The notes: generated from the letters alone by a model not told the origin. A stretch of DNA of 64,000 bases from Oceanobacillus profundus (GCF_003515705.1 NZ_QWEH01000014.1:62001-126000); one strand, 5' to 3'; shown: positions 17,349 to 26,390, counted from the first letter of the stretch. Numbers and translations are program-made.

Positions 17349-18026
17349 CTATACCTTTGTGTTTTGAATATGTCTTGTGAGTAATGCTTTTGCTTGCTCG
17401 GCATTTCCTTTCATCATTGCTTTTACAATTTGTAAATGCTCTGATGCAGCTTTTTGATATTCGTCTATCGTCATTTCAATATATTCCGTTTCGAAAAAAT
17501 AGGTTGTAATCATGTTTGTCATTTGAATAAACAGCTTATTATTCGTTGCTTCTAGAAGATGCTTATGAAAAGCAATATCCGCTTCTCTGAATTCCTCCAA
17601 TGATTGGCAGTTTTTACTGTCATCCACCCTATGTTTTAATTCAGTTAGTTCGTCCATTTGATTTTGCCGAATTATTTCATCAATGGCACTTGACTCAAAA
17701 ATGATTCTTAAGCTTAATATGTCCTCGATTTGTCCATCATTAACTTGCCAAAGGAAAAAAAAGCTGTTTAGAAGATTTTCTATGTTTGATTCATTTATGA
17801 ATGCACCTTTTCCCTGTGTTGTTGTAACAACCCCAGTATTTTCGAGATAACTTAAGGCCTCTCTGACTACAGACCTGCTTACCCCGAACATCATAGTAAA
17901 TGTACGCTCTGTCGGAAGTTTGTCTCCTGCCTTTAGTTGCTGATCGATTATATATTTTTTAATTTCCTGTATGACCGTTTTTTTTAGAGACTTTCTTTCT
18001 GTCACATCGACTGGATCCATTTTCAC
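17349..18026 (-). CDS. GntR-family (FadR/FCD) transcriptional regulator
   Basis: DNA-binding regulator of 225 residues. Winged HTH in the first 75 (KLPTERTFTMMFGVSRSVVREALSYLENTGVV) and an all-helical FCD effector domain afterwards (ILSLRIIFESSAIDEI, EADIAFHKHLLEATNN, EHLQIVKAMMKGNAEQA), with the usual metal-site histidines. It starts at GTG 18026, overlapping the upstream gene's TGA as GTGA, with GGAGGAAG ahead, so the two regulators are translationally coupled. It is expected to sense a sialic-acid intermediate and control the nan genes. Confidence 0.85.
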   Translation of the reverse strand: MKMDPVDVTERKSLKKTVIQEIKKYIIDQQLKAGDKLPTERTFTMMFGVSRSVVREALSYLENTGVVTTTQGKGAFINESNIENLLNSFFFLWQVNDGQIEDILSLRIIFESSAIDEIIRQNQMDELTELKHRVDDSKNCQSLEEFREADIAFHKHLLEATNNKLFIQMTNMITTYFFETEYIEMTIDEYQKAASEHLQIVKAMMKGNAEQAKALLTRHIQNTKV

Positions 18027-18715
18027 GATTCTTCCTCCATTTTCTTAATAAAAGTAAAAATAGGTTCAAAGTGGGCAGTCATTGTTTTCTGTGCATGAAG
18101 CAGATCATTATCCTTAATAGCATCAACAATTTCATTGTGCTGTTTGTACGATTCTATTAAGGAATCCTGATTCTCTGTCAAATCTATTCTTACGAGAGCA
18201 AAGTACTGATGAATAATTTCACTGAAGTCATAAAAGGTATCATTATCAGTTGCTTTAATAAGGGATTGATGGAAAATACGATCGAATTTCTTTGTATCTC
18301 CATTGGTTGTAATCGCTTGGAGATAGGACTCATTTATTTCTTTTAGCTGTTGTATATCCAATGGAACCTGCTTTTCAATAATCAGGCGCAATGCCCCAAG
18401 TTCGATGACCTTTCGAATTTCGATTAATTCCCTTATTTTTACACCGTATGTTTCATAATGATGTTTTAAAATGGAATTGATCGTTCCAAGCTTCGTGTCT
18501 GCAATGTAGATTCCGCCACCGGGCTTAATCTTTAAAATACCCACAGCTTGAAGTGAGATTAATGCTTCTCTTACTACAGTTCGACTTACCTTCAGCTGCT
18601 CCGTAAGCTCCTTTTCCGTTAAAAATTTATCATTTGGTTTTAACTTATTTTCTAGAATAGAGTTTTTTATTCTTTCGATAACAATATTTACTAGAGAAGT
18701 CTTCTGAATTTCCAC
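18023..18715 (-). CDS. GntR-family (FadR/FCD) transcriptional regulator, first of a tandem pair
   Basis: The 230-residue GntR/FCD protein has HTH FLTEKELTEQLKVSRTVVREALISLQ and an FCD domain (RELIEIRKVIELGALRLI, DRIFHQSLIKATDN, YKQHNEIVDAIKDND). It starts at GTG 18715 behind GAGGG. It is the first gene of the minus-strand nan operon, divergent from nanA, the classic place for the repressor that controls both sides. It differs clearly in sequence from its downstream partner, so the pair is not a recent duplication. Confidence 0.85.
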   Translation of the reverse strand: MEIQKTSLVNIVIERIKNSILENKLKPNDKFLTEKELTEQLKVSRTVVREALISLQAVGILKIKPGGGIYIADTKLGTINSILKHHYETYGVKIRELIEIRKVIELGALRLIIEKQVPLDIQQLKEINESYLQAITTNGDTKKFDRIFHQSLIKATDNDTFYDFSEIIHQYFALVRIDLTENQDSLIESYKQHNEIVDAIKDNDLLHAQKTMTAHFEPIFTFIKKMEEES

Positions 18716-18786
18716 GTTGATCCCTCGTTTTTTTCCTAAATCATATCATATTTTCATAGTTCGAATGAAACCCCTTACGAAAAGTG

Positions 18787-18841
18787 TTGACATTTTGTGA
18801 AAACCCTTTTATGATGAAAATGAAAATTGGTCTGACAATAT
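18787..18841 (+). promoter_or_regulatory. nanA promoter and GntR-type operator
   Basis: TTGACA (18787-18792), a 17-base spacer and TATGAT (18810-18815) form a near-consensus promoter. Just downstream ATTGGTCTGACAAT (18828 region, 18826-18841) is a near-palindrome around GTC-T-GAC, the form expected for FCD-GntR operators. Binding there would block nanA transcription. Confidence 0.65.
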
Positions 18842-18892
18842 TATAACTTTATGAATGCGTTTTAGCAATTTAAAACTAAAGGAGGAATTTTC

Positions 18893-19762
18893 ATGAAAGG
18901 TATATTTTCAGCGTTACTCGTTCCTTTTGATGATCAGGGAAGAATTAAAGAACAGGGGTTACGGGAAGTAATCAGAAATAATATCGACGTGCAGCAGGTT
19001 GATGGGTTATATGTAAACGGAAGCTCTGGGGAGAACTTCATGCTGACAACCGATCAAAAGAAGAAAATTTTTGAAATTACACATGAAGAAACGAATGGAG
19101 CGGTTAAACTAATCGCACAAGTTGGCTCAATTAATCTAGATGAGGCTGTGGAACTTGGGAAGTATGCAACAGAATTGGGGTATGACAGTCTTTCAGCTGT
19201 TACGCCATTCTATTATAAATTTACGTTTGACGAGATTAAGAATTACTATGAAACGATTATAGAAGCAACAGGCAACAATATGATTATTTATGCTATTCCT
19301 GCTTTGACAGGCGTATCCATGTCATTGGAACAGTTTGATGTGCTTTTCCAAAATGAAAAAGTTATCGGTGTTAAATATACAGATGGCAATTTCTTTATGT
19401 TAGAGCGTCTGCGTAAGAAATACCCAAATAAACTGATCTATTCAGGATTTGACGAAATGCTAATATATGGTGCGGTCTCTGGTGTAGACGGTGCAATTGG
19501 AAGTACCTATAATATCCATGGTAATCTTGCAAAACAAATTTTTGAAATGGTGCAGCAGGGAGAAGTTGCCAGCGCCTATGAAGTGCAGCATGTTATGAAC
19601 GATATCATAGAAAAAGTTTTAGAGCTTGGGTTGTATCAGACATTGAAGGAGATATTGAATGTGAAGGGCATCGATGCCGGAACAGTGAAGCAGCCAATGA
19701 GTTCATTTGATCCAGCTAAAAGGGAAGCTGTGGAAAAACTGGTGAGAGATTTTAATTTGTGA
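18893..19762 (+). CDS. nanA: N-acetylneuraminate lyase
   Basis: Cleaves sialic acid to N-acetylmannosamine and pyruvate. The 289-residue DHDPS-family barrel has the Schiff-base lysine Lys161 in GVKYTDG, catalytic Tyr133 in IYAIPALTG and the carboxylate-binding motif GSSGE (43-47). TDGNFF after the lysine and SGFDEM later are hallmarks of NanA rather than DapA. Start ATG 18893 follows AAGGAGGA. It is divergent from the GntR regulators and followed by a palindromic hairpin and a symporter gene. Confidence 0.95.
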   Translation: MKGIFSALLVPFDDQGRIKEQGLREVIRNNIDVQQVDGLYVNGSSGENFMLTTDQKKKIFEITHEETNGAVKLIAQVGSINLDEAVELGKYATELGYDSLSAVTPFYYKFTFDEIKNYYETIIEATGNNMIIYAIPALTGVSMSLEQFDVLFQNEKVIGVKYTDGNFFMLERLRKKYPNKLIYSGFDEMLIYGAVSGVDGAIGSTYNIHGNLAKQIFEMVQQGEVASAYEVQHVMNDIIEKVLELGLYQTLKEILNVKGIDAGTVKQPMSSFDPAKREAVEKLVRDFNL

Positions 19763-19942
19763 TTTAAGTCGAAAGTGTACTCGTATTTTTTCTGTACAAG
19801 TGAGCAATTAATAGTTTAAAACACATACTTCTCAGACGAAAAGCATTTTTATGCAGAATCATGCACCCTCAGGAAGCTTGAATTTCAATAATAATAATAG
19901 AATAAGAGTTTCTAAGAAATAAATAAGCTTTAAGACCAAACA

Positions 19943-19969
19943 AGGAAAAGCAGTTGAACTGCTTTTCCT
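19943..19969 (+). terminator. Palindrome between nanA and the symporter gene
   Basis: AGGAAAAGCAGTT (19943-19955) and AACTGCTTTTCCT (19957-19969) make a 27-base palindrome, followed by TTTTTT at about 19980. It is probably a terminator. The remaining 19763-20026 sequence is AT-rich without other signals. Confidence 0.6.
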
Positions 19970-20026
19970 ATCAATTAATTTTTTGAATAATAAATATTTA
20001 AGCGCATACAAAGAGGGGGAAAAATA

Positions 20027-21538
20027 ATGGAAAAAGTGGGTCTTGGTACAGTAAACTGGATCGTATTAGTTGTTTATTTAATCGCTATGCTTGGCGTAGG
20101 TCTATACTTCACGAAAAAGGCCGGTAAAGATACGGATGCCTTCTTTAAAGCAAGTGGTAAAATTCCTGCATGGGCAGCGGGCTTCAGTATTTATGCGACA
20201 ACTTTGAGTGCGATTACATTTATGTCTACTCCAGAGCAGGCATTTTTAACGGACTGGTCCTATGCAGCAGGAAACCTTGCAATATTTGCAATTATACCGA
20301 TTTTGATTTATTTCTACATTCCTTTCTTCAGAAAACTTAATATAACAACAGCGTATGAATATCTCGAAGAAAGATTCGGCCCTTCACTAAGGGTGATAGG
20401 GAGCTTATTATTTGTTTTATTTCATATTGGACGTGTAGCGATTGTTATTTATTTGCCAACATTAGCCATTACTTCCGTTTCAGAAATTAATCCAGTGCTT
20501 ATTGCTGCAGCTGTTGGAGGGTTATGTATTATCTACACATTCTTAGGTGGTATGGAAGGTGTAATCTGGAGTGATGTTATTCAAGGGATTATACTACTTG
20601 GCGGTGCAATATTAGTTGTTGTACTTGGTATATCCGCAGTTAATGGTGGTTTCTCAACTGTATTAAATGATGCGATTTCGAATGAAAAATTTATTACAGC
20701 GCAAAACTTTCAGTTTGGTACTGCAGCTGCAGCAATACCAATTATTTTCCTTGGTTCCATTTTTAATAATCTGCATCAGTATACAGCGAGTCAGGATGTT
20801 GTACAGCGCTACCAGACAACAAGTTCTATCAAGGATACAAATAAATCCTTGTGGACAAATGGAATTCTTGCATTAATCACAATTCCTATATTTTATGGTA
20901 TGGGAACGGTGCTTTACAGCTATTACAGTAATGTGGAAGCACTTCCTGATGGGTTTAACACTTCAGCAATCGTTCCATATTTTATTGTGACTTCATTGCC
21001 AGTAGGTGTTGCGGGTTTACTAATTGCTGCTATTTTTGCGGCTGCTCAATCTACCATTTCATCAAGTCTTAACAGTATTTCAGCTTGTATATTGGTTGAT
21101 TTTAAACAGCGATTTTTCAATCATAAGAAAACAAATGATGTCGCACTTGCAAGATGGGTAGTAATCATTACTGGTGTTCTTGGATTAGCTGTTGCTTTGT
21201 ATCTCATTTCCACGAATCGTGCAGAAACATGGAACTTATTTTTGGCTATAACCGGATTATTCGGTGTGCCAATTGCTGGTATATTTGCACTCGGGATCTT
21301 CACGAAACGAGCAAATGCTCCAGGTGTATTGGTTGGACTATTCCTAAGTGCAATAGCTTCGTACTTTATCCAGCAAACGGAGTTAACCCCATTTGCTGTA
21401 AGTATGGTATCTTTCTTTACATCATTTGGGTTTGGATATATCGCAAGCTTTTTCTTTCCTAAATTCCATAAAAACACAACTGGTCTTACAATATTCAGTA
21501 AAAATGAAAAGTATGTAAAAGAAAAAATAGGAGCTTAA
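20027..21538 (+). CDS. Sodium:solute symporter, probable sialic-acid transporter (SiaT-like)
   Basis: SSS-family symporter of 503 residues with about 13 membrane helices (AWAAGFSIYATTLSAITFMSTP in TM2, ITTAYEYLEERFG, LGGMEGVIWSDVIQGIILLGG, AIFAAAQSTISSSLNSISACILVDF for the sodium site). This subfamily includes the SiaT sialic-acid/sodium symporters. Start ATG 20027 follows GAGGGGGA. No other sialic-acid transporter is present in the cluster, so it should feed NanA. It probably has its own promoter, since a palindrome separates it from nanA. Confidence 0.85.
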   Translation: MEKVGLGTVNWIVLVVYLIAMLGVGLYFTKKAGKDTDAFFKASGKIPAWAAGFSIYATTLSAITFMSTPEQAFLTDWSYAAGNLAIFAIIPILIYFYIPFFRKLNITTAYEYLEERFGPSLRVIGSLLFVLFHIGRVAIVIYLPTLAITSVSEINPVLIAAAVGGLCIIYTFLGGMEGVIWSDVIQGIILLGGAILVVVLGISAVNGGFSTVLNDAISNEKFITAQNFQFGTAAAAIPIIFLGSIFNNLHQYTASQDVVQRYQTTSSIKDTNKSLWTNGILALITIPIFYGMGTVLYSYYSNVEALPDGFNTSAIVPYFIVTSLPVGVAGLLIAAIFAAAQSTISSSLNSISACILVDFKQRFFNHKKTNDVALARWVVIITGVLGLAVALYLISTNRAETWNLFLAITGLFGVPIAGIFALGIFTKRANAPGVLVGLFLSAIASYFIQQTELTPFAVSMVSFFTSFGFGYIASFFFPKFHKNTTGLTIFSKNEKYVKEKIGA

Positions 21539-21547
21539 AATAAGGAT

Positions 21548-21584
21548 CGAGTAATCACTGACGGAAGTGATTACTCGTTTTTTT
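21548..21584 (+). terminator. Terminator after the symporter gene
   Basis: CGAGTAATCACT (21548-21559) and AGTGATTACTCG (21566-21577) are perfect arms, followed by seven T. Confidence 0.92.
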
Positions 21585-21736
21585 CATATTGCTATTATCT
21601 ATGAATGGATTAAAAGCAACCGTTTCGAGAAATTCCATAAATCATGTTTCTCATTACCTAAGTACTTGTATTCTTATCCAATATTAAATAACATGAAAGA
21701 ACATAAATAAAAGAAGCCTATTTAAGGAGTGTCTAA

Positions 21737-22660
21737 ATGAAATTGCCAAGAATTGCTATGATTGGACTTGGAGGCATTGCACAAAAAGCTTATTTACCAA
21801 CTTTAACGAAAGAAATGAAGTGGCAATTTGTCGGGGCCTTTTCCCCGAACGAGAAAAAAAGAAAGCAAATTTGCCAGCAGTATCGAATTCAGGATTTTCA
21901 TAGTATGTCAGCATTAATACAAGCAAGTGACGCGGTATTTGTCCATAGCTCAACGGAGTCCCATTTTGAAGTAGTATCGGAACTTCTTAAAAATGGAAAA
22001 GATGTTTATGTGGATAAGCCACTTGCTGCTACAGTTGAAGAAGCGGAAAAACTAGTTGAGTTAAGTGAAAAAAACCGTCGAAAACTAATGGTTGGATTTA
22101 ATCGTCGTTTTGCACCGATGTATGTGGAAGCGAAGCAAAGGGCAGAGGATCCTGCTGCGATTTATGTTGAGAAACACCGTACAAATAACATTGGTCCGGC
22201 GAGTTGCCGTTTTACGATGCTTGACGATTACATTCACATCGTTGACTTGATGAGGTGGTTTCATGGTGGTGAATTGAAGTTGATGTATCAAAAGATGACA
22301 ACTAATTTGACTGAACAGCTCGTTTTTGCTCAGCATGTTTTCGAAGCTGAAAATGGAGCTTCATTTAATCTTTCAATGCATCGAAAGGCTGGAACGAGTT
22401 TAGAGCAATTAAAGTTACTTACAGATGGAGCACTAATTCGTGTGAAAAACTTGAATGTGATGGAAACTGTTCAAGAAGATAAACTTACCATACAGACTTC
22501 CCCATCCTGGGAAACGACCTTAAAGCAAAAAGGATTTGTTGACGCGGTTGAACATTTCGTGGAATGTGTTACCAACGACTCACAACTTCTTGTCGATGGA
22601 GTAGAGGGATTAAAATCACAATTAGTTGTCGAAGAGTTACTGACTAAAGCTGGAATTTAA
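21737..22660 (+). CDS. Gfo/Idh/MocA-family oxidoreductase
   Basis: NAD(P)-dependent sugar oxidoreductase of 307 residues, similar to MviM-type proteins. The Rossmann motif MIGLGGIAQKAYLPTL opens the protein, DVYVDKPLAATVEEAEKL carries the conserved EKP-like DKP step, and GFNRRFAPMY begins the sugar-binding domain. Start ATG 21737 follows AAGGAG. It lies between the nan genes and a PTS operon and has its own terminator. Some sialic-acid clusters contain a MocA oxidoreductase (NanOx/YjhC) that recycles 2,7-anhydro-sialic acid; that role is possible here but the protein is shorter than those, so it remains a guess. Confidence 0.8.
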   Translation: MKLPRIAMIGLGGIAQKAYLPTLTKEMKWQFVGAFSPNEKKRKQICQQYRIQDFHSMSALIQASDAVFVHSSTESHFEVVSELLKNGKDVYVDKPLAATVEEAEKLVELSEKNRRKLMVGFNRRFAPMYVEAKQRAEDPAAIYVEKHRTNNIGPASCRFTMLDDYIHIVDLMRWFHGGELKLMYQKMTTNLTEQLVFAQHVFEAENGASFNLSMHRKAGTSLEQLKLLTDGALIRVKNLNVMETVQEDKLTIQTSPSWETTLKQKGFVDAVEHFVECVTNDSQLLVDGVEGLKSQLVVEELLTKAGI

Positions 22661-22667
22661 ACTGACT

Positions 22668-22697
22668 AAACTCCTTACTTGATGGTAGGGAGTTTTT
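22668..22697 (+). terminator. Terminator after the MocA oxidoreductase gene
   Basis: AAACTCCTTAC (22668-22678) pairs with GTAGGGAGTTT (22685-22695) with one wobble, followed by T. Confidence 0.8.
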
Positions 22698-22741
22698 CAT
22701 TCTATTATGATTCATAACAGATTGCTATTTTTTGCTTGGTG

Positions 22742-22828
22742 TCTGGTAAAAAAACAAAATAATGAAAGCGTTTAACAACTTCCTCTTTAAAGAGGAAAAA
22801 CAATGCGTGTTAATGAAACCGCTTTAGC
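22742..22828 (+). promoter_or_regulatory. Control region of the beta-glucoside PTS operon
   Basis: In order: TCTGGTAAAAA (22742-22752, shared with the manP upstream region); a cre-like ATGAAAGCGTTTAACA (22763-22778, about one mismatch/offset); a perfect 18-bp palindrome TTCCTCTTTAAAGAGGAA (22780-22797); and a weaker cre-like TGAAACCGCTTTAG (from 22814). The palindrome is a candidate LicR operator. I could not fix the -10/-35. Confidence 0.5.
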
Positions 22829-22886
22829 TGTACGATAAATATAGGTTCAAAAACAAACTACATTATAATTCAGGGGGAATTATCAG

Positions 22887-23195
22887 ATGAAAAATATATT
22901 ATTAGCATGCTCATCAGGAATGTCAACAAGTCTTTTAGTGAACAAGATGAAGGAATCAGCTGCTTCGAAAGGGATTGAAGTCAATATTTGGGCTGTTGCA
23001 CAAGATAAGGCACCAACTGAAATCGAAAAGGCAGATGTTCTTTTAATCGGCCCGCAAATGAGATTTATGAAGAAGAAATTCTCTGTAGTCGCAGAGAAAG
23101 CTGGAGTTCCATTAGACATTATTGATCCCATGGCTTATGGTCGCGTAGATGGAGAAGCGGTTTTAAATAAAGCATTGGAGTTAATTGGTGAATAG
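22887..23195 (+). CDS. licB: PTS beta-glucoside EIIB component (LicB-like)
   Basis: Soluble phosphotransfer protein of the lactose/cellobiose PTS family. The 102 residues have the phospho-cysteine Cys8 in LLACSSGMSTSLLV and the usual VLLIGPQMRFM strand. Start ATG 22887 follows GGGGGA. It accepts phosphate from the EIIA gene two positions downstream and passes it to sugar at EIIC. Whether the sugar is cellobiose, lichenan or glucomannan oligosaccharides cannot be told; LicR at the end of the cluster favours the lic system. Confidence 0.9.
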   Translation: MKNILLACSSGMSTSLLVNKMKESAASKGIEVNIWAVAQDKAPTEIEKADVLLIGPQMRFMKKKFSVVAEKAGVPLDIIDPMAYGRVDGEAVLNKALELIGE

Positions 23196-23218
23196 TCACC
23201 AAGAGGGGGAGCATAAAA

Positions 23219-24502
23219 ATGAACAAGTTTATGGAGGTCTTGGAAAATATACTGTTACCAATTGCGGACAAGCTTAACAATAACAAATATTTGACAGCTC
23301 TGCGTGATGGCTTCATGGTTTCACTACCATTAATTATTTTTGGTTCAATATTCGTTGTTCTGGCAAATCTGCCATTTTTAGATAAATTGATTGGGGAAGA
23401 AGCATTTGCAACGTATCAAACTGCATTAGGGCCAGCTTCAGCCGCAACCTTAAGTATTATGGGTCTGTTTGTCATTATTGGTATTGGATATAAGCTAACC
23501 GAGCAATATGGTTTGGAAGCTATTTATGGTGGAGCAGCTGCCTTAGCTTCGTTTTTAATCTTAACACCGCAAGTTCTTGAGGGAGTGGCAGGTGTTATTC
23601 CAACAGTAAGCTTAGGTGCACAAGGTATGTTCTTAGGAATCATTACGGCATTTGTTTCTGCTGAGCTATATCGGTTTTTTACTCAGAAAAATTGGACAAT
23701 CAAAATGCCACCAGGCGTTCCGGATGCAGTTTCTAAATCATTTAGCGCATTAATTCCAATCACATTAACGTTATCATTATTTTTAATAATTCGTATTATT
23801 TTCAGCTATACACCATTTGAAACCATACAGAACTTTATCTATACCATTATTCAACAGCCATTGACTACTCTAGGCAGTGGTTTGCCAGCAACTATTGTTG
23901 CAGTACTTTTAATCCAAGTTTTCTGGTTCTTTGGCTTACATGGTCAGATTATCGTAAACTCTGTATTTGATCCAATTTGGTACACCTTAAACGATGAAAA
24001 TTTACAAGCATTCCAGGCAGGTCTTGAGTTGCCAAATGTTGTAACAAAACAGTTTATTGATACTTTCTTAGTCGGTATGGGTGGAACAGGTATGACATTA
24101 GCGGTTATCATTCTGATCTTTATGATAGGGCGAAGCAGGCAGTTAAAAGAGCTAGGGAAGCTTGGCGCGCCAGCGGGCATATTCAACGTAAACGAGCCAA
24201 TTATCTTTGGATTGCCGATTGTTATGAACCCATTAGTCCTGATTCCTTGGATTATCGCTCCAGTTGTTATAACGATTATTACGTATATTGCAATGTCAAC
24301 TGGAATCGTACCGAAGCCAGCTGGAATTATTGTCCCATGGACTACACCGCCGCTGATAAGTGGATTTTTAGCAACAGGCAATGCGTGGCAAGGTGCAGTA
24401 CTGCAGGCATTTAATTTAATGGTCGTAATGGTAATCTGGTGGCCGTTCTTGAAAATTCTGGATAAAAACTATTATGAGAAAGAGAAAAGTAGCAATAAGT
24501 AG
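23219..24502 (+). CDS. licC: PTS beta-glucoside EIIC component (LicC-like)
   Basis: Membrane channel of the lactose/cellobiose PTS family, 427 residues with about ten helices. Family landmarks are NKYLTALRDGFMVSLPLIIFGSIF, PPGVPDAVSKSFSALIPI, FFWFFGLHGQ-type loop (QVFWFFGLHGQIIVNSV), GIFNVNEPIIFGLPIVMNP (sugar and phosphotransfer loop) and IIVPWTTPPLISGFLATG. Start ATG 23219 follows GAGGGGG, 23 bases after licB. Confidence 0.92.
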   Translation: MNKFMEVLENILLPIADKLNNNKYLTALRDGFMVSLPLIIFGSIFVVLANLPFLDKLIGEEAFATYQTALGPASAATLSIMGLFVIIGIGYKLTEQYGLEAIYGGAAALASFLILTPQVLEGVAGVIPTVSLGAQGMFLGIITAFVSAELYRFFTQKNWTIKMPPGVPDAVSKSFSALIPITLTLSLFLIIRIIFSYTPFETIQNFIYTIIQQPLTTLGSGLPATIVAVLLIQVFWFFGLHGQIIVNSVFDPIWYTLNDENLQAFQAGLELPNVVTKQFIDTFLVGMGGTGMTLAVIILIFMIGRSRQLKELGKLGAPAGIFNVNEPIIFGLPIVMNPLVLIPWIIAPVVITIITYIAMSTGIVPKPAGIIVPWTTPPLISGFLATGNAWQGAVLQAFNLMVVMVIWWPFLKILDKNYYEKEKSSNK

Positions 24503-24511
24503 ATAGATTAT

Positions 24512-24533
24512 TGGCCCCAATTATGCGGGGCCA
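24512..24533 (+). terminator. GC-rich hairpin between EIIC and EIIA genes
   Basis: TGGCCCC (24512-24518) pairs with GGGGCCA (24527-24533) inside the operon; no T-run. It may act as a segmental stability or processing hairpin. Confidence 0.5.
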
Positions 24534-24581
24534 CTCTATTCTTAAGATGATAGATTAGCAACTTATGAGAGGTGACTGCGA

Positions 24582-24887
24582 ATGGATAATATAACAGAAA
24601 TTGCATTTCAAATTATTTTATATGCAGGAAATGGTCGTTCTAGTGCGATGGAGGCTATTCAAGATGCAAAAGAGGGTAATTTTGAAGAAGCTGATCAAAA
24701 AATAGCAGAAGCAGGTGAAGAGCTAACGAAGGCACATGGTTTCCAGACAAAGCTATTACAGGAAGAAGCTAATGGGGAAGCGGCAAATGTAAATGTGATT
24801 TTAATTCATTCACAGGACCATTTAATGAACGCTATGACTGTGAGGGATTTAGCAGTAGAATTTATTGAACTCTATCGCAGCAAATAA
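24582..24887 (+). CDS. licA: PTS beta-glucoside EIIA component (LicA-like)
   Basis: Trimeric helical EIIA of the lactose/cellobiose family, 101 residues. The phosphorylated residue is His76 in ILIHSQDHLMNAM, equivalent to His78 of the lactose enzyme, and His80 follows. The N-terminal helix has IILYAGNGRSSAMEAI. Start ATG 24582 has GAGAGGTGA upstream. The order licB-licC-licA followed by a GH1 enzyme matches Bacillus lic/gmu operons. Confidence 0.9.
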   Translation: MDNITEIAFQIILYAGNGRSSAMEAIQDAKEGNFEEADQKIAEAGEELTKAHGFQTKLLQEEANGEAANVNVILIHSQDHLMNAMTVRDLAVEFIELYRSK

Positions 24888-24903
24888 TGAGGAGGTATAT
24901 GAA

Positions 24904-26292
24904 ATGTCAGTTCAATATAAATTTCCGGAAGGATTTTGGTGGGGAAGTGCAACATCGGCAACGCAAATGGAGGGAGCTGCCAATGCGGGAGGAAAGGGAA
25001 AAAATATCTGGGACCATTGGTACGAAGTCGAACCAAATCGCTTTTTTGAAGGTGTAGGTCCAGAATCCACATCTGACTTTTATTACCGTTATAAAGAAGA
25101 TATCCAATTAATGAAGGAAATTGGTCACAATACATTCCGTTTATCAATCTCCTGGTCTCGGCTAATCCCTGGTGGACGTGGTGAAGTAAATCAAGAGGCT
25201 GTGAAGTTCTATAATCATGTAATTGATGAACTGCTTGCTAATGGGGTTGAGCCTTTTGTAAACCTATACCATTTTGATATGCCATTCGAGTTACAAGAAG
25301 AAGGTGGCTGGGAAAGCAGATCTGTTGTTGATGCATATGCAGCATATGCCAAAGAAGCTTTTCATCTATTTGGTGATCGTGTTTCCAAATGGTTTACATT
25401 TAACGAGCCAATTGTTCCGGTAGAAGGCGGTTATCTTTATGATTTTCATTATCCTAATGTAGTCGATGGAAGACGTGCAGTACAAGTTGCTTTTCATACA
25501 ATGGTTGCTCATGCAAAAGCAGTGGAGATTTTCCGTACATGTGATATTAGCGAAGGAAAAATTGGTATCATTTTAAATCTGACGCCATCTTATCCGCGTA
25601 GTCAAAACCCTGCTGACTTAAGAGCATCACAAATTGCAGATTTATTTTTCAACCGTAGCTTCCTGGATCCAGCTGTCTTAGGGGAGTACCCTGAAGAATT
25701 AATTGAAATTCTACGTGAACATGGTCAATTACCTATGACAGAAAATGGAGATCGTGAGCTAATTAAAGCAAACACTGCTGATATTCTAGGTGTCAATTAT
25801 TATCAGCCACGTCGTGTAAAAGCAAAGGAACATTTGCCAAACCCTTATGGACCTTTCATGCCAGATTGGTTTTTCGATAACTATGAAATGCCAGGTCGTA
25901 AAATGAATCCTTATCGCGGATGGGAAATTTACGAAAAAGGTATCTATGACATTATGATTAATCTAAAAGAAAACTATGGCAATATTGAATCCTTCATCTC
26001 AGAAAATGGTATGGGAGTTCAAAATGAAGAACGCTTCTTAGAAGACGGAGAAATCCAGGACGACTACCGAATTGACTTTATCCGTGAGCATTTAAAGTGG
26101 TTGCATCAAGCAATCCAGGAAGGGTGTAATGCAAAGGGCTACCACCTCTGGACATTTATGGACAACTGGTCATGGATGAACGCCTATAAAAACCGCTATG
26201 GGTTCTTTTCAGTTGATGTAAAGACAAAAGAACGCACACCGAAGAAAAGTGCACACTGGATCAAAGAAGTGTCTGAGCGTAACGGCTTTTAA
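24904..26292 (+). CDS. licH: Glycoside hydrolase family 1 6-phospho-beta-glucosidase
   Basis: Splits the phosphorylated disaccharide brought in by LicABC into glucose 6-phosphate and glucose. ATG 24904 lies eight bases after GGAGG; the frame runs open to 24865 but that start would sit inside licA. The 462-residue TIM barrel carries acid/base Glu168 in TFNEP and nucleophile Glu367 in ISENGMG. WGSATSATQMEG, WSRLIP and the C-terminal WSWMNAYKNRYGFFSVD complete the GH1 pattern. B. subtilis LicH itself belongs to GH4, so the symbol indicates pathway role only; GmuD would be the closer structural analogue. Confidence 0.88.
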   Translation: MSVQYKFPEGFWWGSATSATQMEGAANAGGKGKNIWDHWYEVEPNRFFEGVGPESTSDFYYRYKEDIQLMKEIGHNTFRLSISWSRLIPGGRGEVNQEAVKFYNHVIDELLANGVEPFVNLYHFDMPFELQEEGGWESRSVVDAYAAYAKEAFHLFGDRVSKWFTFNEPIVPVEGGYLYDFHYPNVVDGRRAVQVAFHTMVAHAKAVEIFRTCDISEGKIGIILNLTPSYPRSQNPADLRASQIADLFFNRSFLDPAVLGEYPEELIEILREHGQLPMTENGDRELIKANTADILGVNYYQPRRVKAKEHLPNPYGPFMPDWFFDNYEMPGRKMNPYRGWEIYEKGIYDIMINLKENYGNIESFISENGMGVQNEERFLEDGEIQDDYRIDFIREHLKWLHQAIQEGCNAKGYHLWTFMDNWSWMNAYKNRYGFFSVDVKTKERTPKKSAHWIKEVSERNGF

Positions 26293-26390
26293 TAAGAATT
26301 GAATTGTTTTTCTAAAGAATATCCTATAGAACATGATGCGGACTCAAAAAAGGTGTATAGAAGATTCCATTATAATAGTATTTTTTTCTA

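Noticed and set aside
24865..24903. Extended N-terminus of the GH1 enzyme
   Set aside because: The frame is open but lies inside the EIIA gene, and ATG 24904 has a correctly spaced GGAGG.
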